Source: Neocallimastix lanati (nom. inval.) (lineage: Eukaryota > Neocallimastigomycota > Neocallimastigomycetes > Neocallimastigales > Neocallimastigaceae). Taken from it: 50,000 bases of DNA. Under the pieces are notes generated by a model. It had not been told where the DNA came from. It worked only from the letters and a program-made list of their open reading frames with translations, and searched no databases. The stretch lies in NCBI GenBank assembly GCA_016946835.1, contig JACVTC010000004.1, positions 2,300,001-2,350,000 of the forward strand. Reading direction: 5' to 3'. Shown here piece by piece: positions 46,335-50,000 of this stretch (position 1 is the stretch's first letter; each line of letters opens with the position of its first letter). A program made the translations under genes and the position numbers.

Positions 46335-48590
46335 TTAACAGTAATATACAAAATTCACTATTTAATAATAGAACTAAAAGATTAATTATCAAAGAGGCTG
46401 AAAAAATGATGCCAAATTGATTTTACTGATAAGTAAAAGTGTTGTCAAAAAAATCTTAAGGGAGATAAGTCGTCTAACTAACAGATATCTTATTATGGAA
46501 AGACTCAAGGGAAAATACGGTAATAACAATGCTGATATAGAGTACTGGCTTAAAAGGCTCAGAAGTTTAAAGCCTAAGAATAAAAACAAAGTAATTAGAA
46601 AGTTAGGCCAAGCAAAGGAAATCTTCACAGAAATAGAGGAAATTGAATTAGCTATTGCAAACAAAGAAAAATTAAAATACCTATATAACATTCTTACAGA
46701 TGATTATAATAATATTTTTCAATTCGACTTGAACAGTAATCTAAATGAATACTTAGAAACTCTTAAAATAATTATCTTAGCAAGGACATATGTTGAAAAT
46801 TGGAAAGAATCAAAGAAAAAGATGAAGATGGTGATCCTATGGACATTGATTACCTTAGTATGAAGAAAAAAAACTCCAAAATTAAAGAAAAAGCCTTCTA
46901 ACTTTAATATAATAAATATAGACATAAGAAGGATAATAAAAGTTATTGACGTATATGTAATATGAGCGGACATTTCAATCTCAAATACAAAGAAAATAAT
47001 ATTAAAAATCAGTATAATAATAACAAAAGAGGGCAAAACCAGTAAAAAAAAAAAAATCACTAAATTATTTAGTAAACTCAAAGAATAATAATTATAACAA
47101 TAAGAGTACTTTAAAATACACCAGAAATGAAGATCACCCTGATAGCGTCAGCAATTATAATGAAATCTTTGATTTTGAAGATGAAAGAGCTTTAATATAT
47201 CAAAGAAAGCAAAATAATAATAATAATATAATAAAAAAATATAAATTTATTGGAGGTGATTTCAAATAATAACTTGCATAATCATGATTTTGATGACATA
47301 AATAATAAATCTATTGATTATATAAATTATAACAATGAAATAACAGATGATGTGAGATGGTTTTATGATACAAGTGCGGGGAACATGTAAAAAATGATAA
47401 ATCTTTACTTGTTAAATTCAAATATGAATCAATAAAGTTGTGTTGTACAAATGGCGATTTGACAATATGAAGGATATGGAACTTACGAACATTTCATTAA
47501 TAAACAATATATTAAGCTTGAAAAAGTTTTAATTTCTAAAAATGTTCAAAAAAATTTTATTAGTGGTACAGAACTTTCAAAATCAATATTTATTTCATTA
47601 ATTTGATTCTTCTGATGGAGAAAAAGAAAGATTAAAATAATGGAATAAGAATAAAAATAATCAAGGTATCTTCTTATCATCTAAATATAATCAATTTCCC
47701 ATCAAAACACAAAATTTCTATAGTACTAAAACAATAAAAAATGATATAATACAAATAGGAAAATTAAAATGATAAAAATGATGGTTGAATTCTCAAAAAA
47801 AAAAAAAAAGCCGGAATATTTACTCTCAAGTCAAAGGCTGAAATCTAGATATAATAATGGAATTTTTTACATATTTAAATAATCAATTCAAGGATTATAC
47901 AATAAAAATATTTATGTCTAATGAAGGAAAGAAATATAAAAGCAAAAAGATAAATAAATATTGTAAAAAAAATAGTATTAAAAAAGTGTATTCCCCTCCT
48001 TATTACCCAGAAATAAACGGAAAAGCTGAAAATATTAATATCACACTTAGAAATTCAGTAAAAACACTCATGTATTGGGATATATTATCAGAAAACTTTT
48101 GGAAATTTGCTGTAAAACACGCTTGTTATATATATATGATATGATTCCACATTCAGGAAACAATAAATTAATTCCTAAAGAAGTATTTTATAATGAAATG
48201 GTAAATCTAAAGCATCAAAGGACTTTCAGTTGTGTATGCTACAGAGACCAAAATAATAATTTCTGAAAAGATAATTTTAAAGAAATTAATTCAAATGAAT
48301 AAATTAATTCAAATGAAATTAACAATTCGAGTGGAATTAATTTTTTACTCAATAATAAGAATGAAATTAACAATAATAAATCAAATAATTTTAAAAGATA
48401 TTACATTTTTAAAACGAAAAATTAATAAAAATAATAATAATTCTCAGAAAAATGTCCTACATAATAAAAATTTTACTGATAATAAAATTGAAAGTCCTGA
48501 ATTGAAAAAATGATAACGAAACAAATTTACAAGATAAAAAGCTCCCAAAAGATCCTGGTGTTGAAAATATTCTTCCTGTTAACAAAAAAG
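46335..48590 (+). pseudogene. Degenerate Ty1/copia retrotransposon (gag, protease, integrase)
   Basis: In order: a gag-like region 46335-46863 (AEKMMP, then ISKSVVKKILREIS, YLIMERLKGKYG and a helical stretch to NWKESKKK); a damaged zinc knuckle near 46960-46990 (CNMSGHFNLKYK, first Cys lost); a protease start near 47350-47380 (RWFYDTSAG, corresponding to the copia DSGA motif) followed by YEGYGTYEHF; and an integrase core at 47857-48260 (IFMSNEGKKYKSKKINKYC, YSPPYYPEINGKAENIN, FWKFAVKHACYIY, GNNKLIPKEVFYNE, HQRTFSCVCY). The Asp of the usual SDNG/TDNG is lost (MSNEG), while the catalytic Glu in GKAEN is kept. Reverse transcriptase and LTRs were not found. Many stops, so inactive. Confidence 0.85.
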
Positions 48591-48604
48591 GCAAAGAAAA
48601 AATC

Positions 48605-48744
48605 GGGAGTTGTACATTTCGCAAAATGTGGCTTAAAAAATTTTTAAAAAATAAACATATAAATAAATATTGTTTATTTATTTATTATTTATTATATTTA
48701 TTATTTATTATATTTATTATTTATTATTTATTATTTATTATTTT

Positions 48745-48799
<55 letters not shown>

Positions 48800-49260
48800 T
48801 CTATTTATTTATTTATTTAAAAATAATTTATATTAAAATATTCAAAGACTCCACTTTTTTCAAAAATGATTTTTTATTATTTAATTATTTATTTAATTAT
48901 TTATTTATTGGTCAAAATACAATTATAAAAAACCTAATTCATCAAATAGTTAAACAAATAATAATTCTACTTTTTTAATTAAGCGTGATAAAATCTTATA
49001 TAAATTTTCATCTTAACACTTAAATAATGATAAAGCACATGATGATCATAATAATGATAAACATAAAATTATTAAAATTTCTAATAAAACTATGGATCAA
49101 AAAAAATTTTCATAAAACAATGAAAACTTTAATAATAAAATTTTTTATCATACAATAACAATAAAAATTTTTATGGCGTTAACAAAAAATTTTACAAGCC
49201 ATTAAAATAAATGGCGTATTGAAAATTTGTATTAAAAAAAATTGGCGAAATGCACCACTA
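48605..49260 (-). mobile_element. Short non-autonomous MULE-like element B
   Basis: The right end (about 49140-49254) is the reverse complement of the first about 95 bp of element A: gcatttcgcca, acgcc, ttaatggcttgtaaaatttttt and a gccataaaaatttt block in the same order. The left end 48605 (gggagttgtacatttcgc, then atgtggc) resembles the other end of that family. The interior is TTTA/ATTA low complexity without coding. No 9-bp target duplication could be matched. It abuts or interrupts the 3' part of the copia remnant. Confidence 0.7.
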
Positions 49261-50000
49261 TCTACTTTAATATCAATATTATATTTATTATCTATTATTT
49301 ATTATCTATTATTTATTATCTATTATTTATTATCTATTACTTATTATTTATTATCTATTATACATTATTTTTTATACATTATTCATTATACATTATTCAT
49401 TATACATTATTTATTATTTATTTATTATACATTATTTATTTTATTATGATATTATTGAAATTTATTATACAAAATATTTAATTTTTTATAATAAGAAAAA
49501 GGGGTACTAATTGGTAGGATAAAATTCTAATAAACTTCTTTTGATAACAAAATAGATAAATATTTTTTTTTCCTATAGGAGTTGATATTAGTTAATAAAT
49601 GTCATATAAAATGACCTGGATTTTTTTTTTTTAAAAAATATTTTTAAAATTTTTCATGATAAAGATGGTAAATTAATTGCCAATACAAATAATTCAACAT
49701 TAATTATATAGAAAATATACATAATAATATAATAAACATTTATTAACAATATACTGATAATATATTATAATTCAAGATCTTTTTATTAAAAAAAAAAAAT
49801 AAAATAAAAGACTAAAGTGTTATCGTCTCACAAAAAAAAAAAAAAACTATTTCAAAATTTTAAAACATTAGTTAAAAGAAATTTTAAGATTATTATTTTA
49901 AAATTTAATAACTATTTATTAAACTATTTCAAGAATAACAGCAATTACAATAATAATAACAGAAATAGCTTCAACAACGTAATAATTATTCAATAATAAA
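49261..50000. other. AT-rich end of window
   Basis: TATTA/CTATTATTTA low-complexity repeat to about 49445, then mixed AT-rich sequence with A runs at 49790 and 49832. No gene recognised; the window ends without closing any feature. Confidence 0.55.

Noticed and set aside
46389..47081. Minus-strand hydrophobic open frames
   Set aside because: They are antisense shadows of the copia gag region, whose plus strand has gag-like helices and a zinc knuckle remnant.
48626..49481. Open frames of repeated Tyr/Leu/Phe/Ile on the plus strand
   Set aside because: Products of TTTA and ATTA low-complexity sequence in and beside the short MULE element.

Overview
The window is a very AT-rich (long stretches above 80% A+T) eukaryotic nuclear segment. 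It has spliceosomal GT-AG introns, long homopolymer and triplet tracts, sparse genes and many eroded transposons. The gene set is a class C GPCR with a bacterial-type solute-binding ectodomain, a bacterial/plant-type 2-isopropylmalate synthase, ankyrin-repeat remnants and Asn/Ser-rich low-complexity coding. Together with the base composition this points to an anaerobic gut fungus (Neocallimastigomycota). That assignment is an inference, since no rRNA or other marker gene is present.

Four genes look intact after splicing by hand with reading phase checked at each junction: (1) 2-isopropylmalate synthase, 11243-13851 (+), 3 exons, 583 aa; (2) an EF-hand protein with a Gly/Asn/Gln repeat N-terminus, 21504-23055 (+), about 5 exons, about 279 aa, with an uncertain first exon; (3) a class C GPCR, 32502-24984 (-), 22 exons including seven of 17-26 nt, 1330 aa, with an extracellular type-II periplasmic-binding-like domain; (4) a phosphatidylinositol phosphate kinase, 38506-36769 (-), 4 exons, 488 aa. 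Genes 3 and 4 both belong to membrane signalling. Genes 1 and 2 are unrelated neighbours, and I see no operon-like grouping.

The rest is repeats. 4.2-5.9 kb holds a short Mutator-like (MULE) non-autonomous element with a perfect 9-bp target duplication and an old MULE transposase pseudogene. 6.66-6.80 kb is a GC-richer, A-tailed retroposon with an 11-bp target duplication, possibly derived from a structured RNA. 8.2-9.1 kb is a heptamer array. 14.5-17.7 kb is a nested pair of 5'-truncated LINEs, both with perfect target duplications, followed at 17.9-19.0 kb by a damaged third copy with a large Ser/Asn-codon repeat. 19.2-19.75 kb and 24.07-24.43 kb are remnants (ankyrin; unknown). 34.1-34.6 kb is another LINE 3' end. 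42.1-44.6 kb is a complete but broken MULE with terminal inverted repeats. 44.7-46.3 kb holds Ty3/gypsy pieces in opposite orientations, 46.3-48.6 kb a degenerate Ty1/copia element, and 48.6-49.26 kb a second short MULE-like element. No tRNA, rRNA or CRISPR array was seen.

The most notable items are the GPCR with its micro-exons, the nested LINEs, the RNA-like retroposon, the bacterial-style LeuA, and a templated palindrome mutation inside the third LINE copy.
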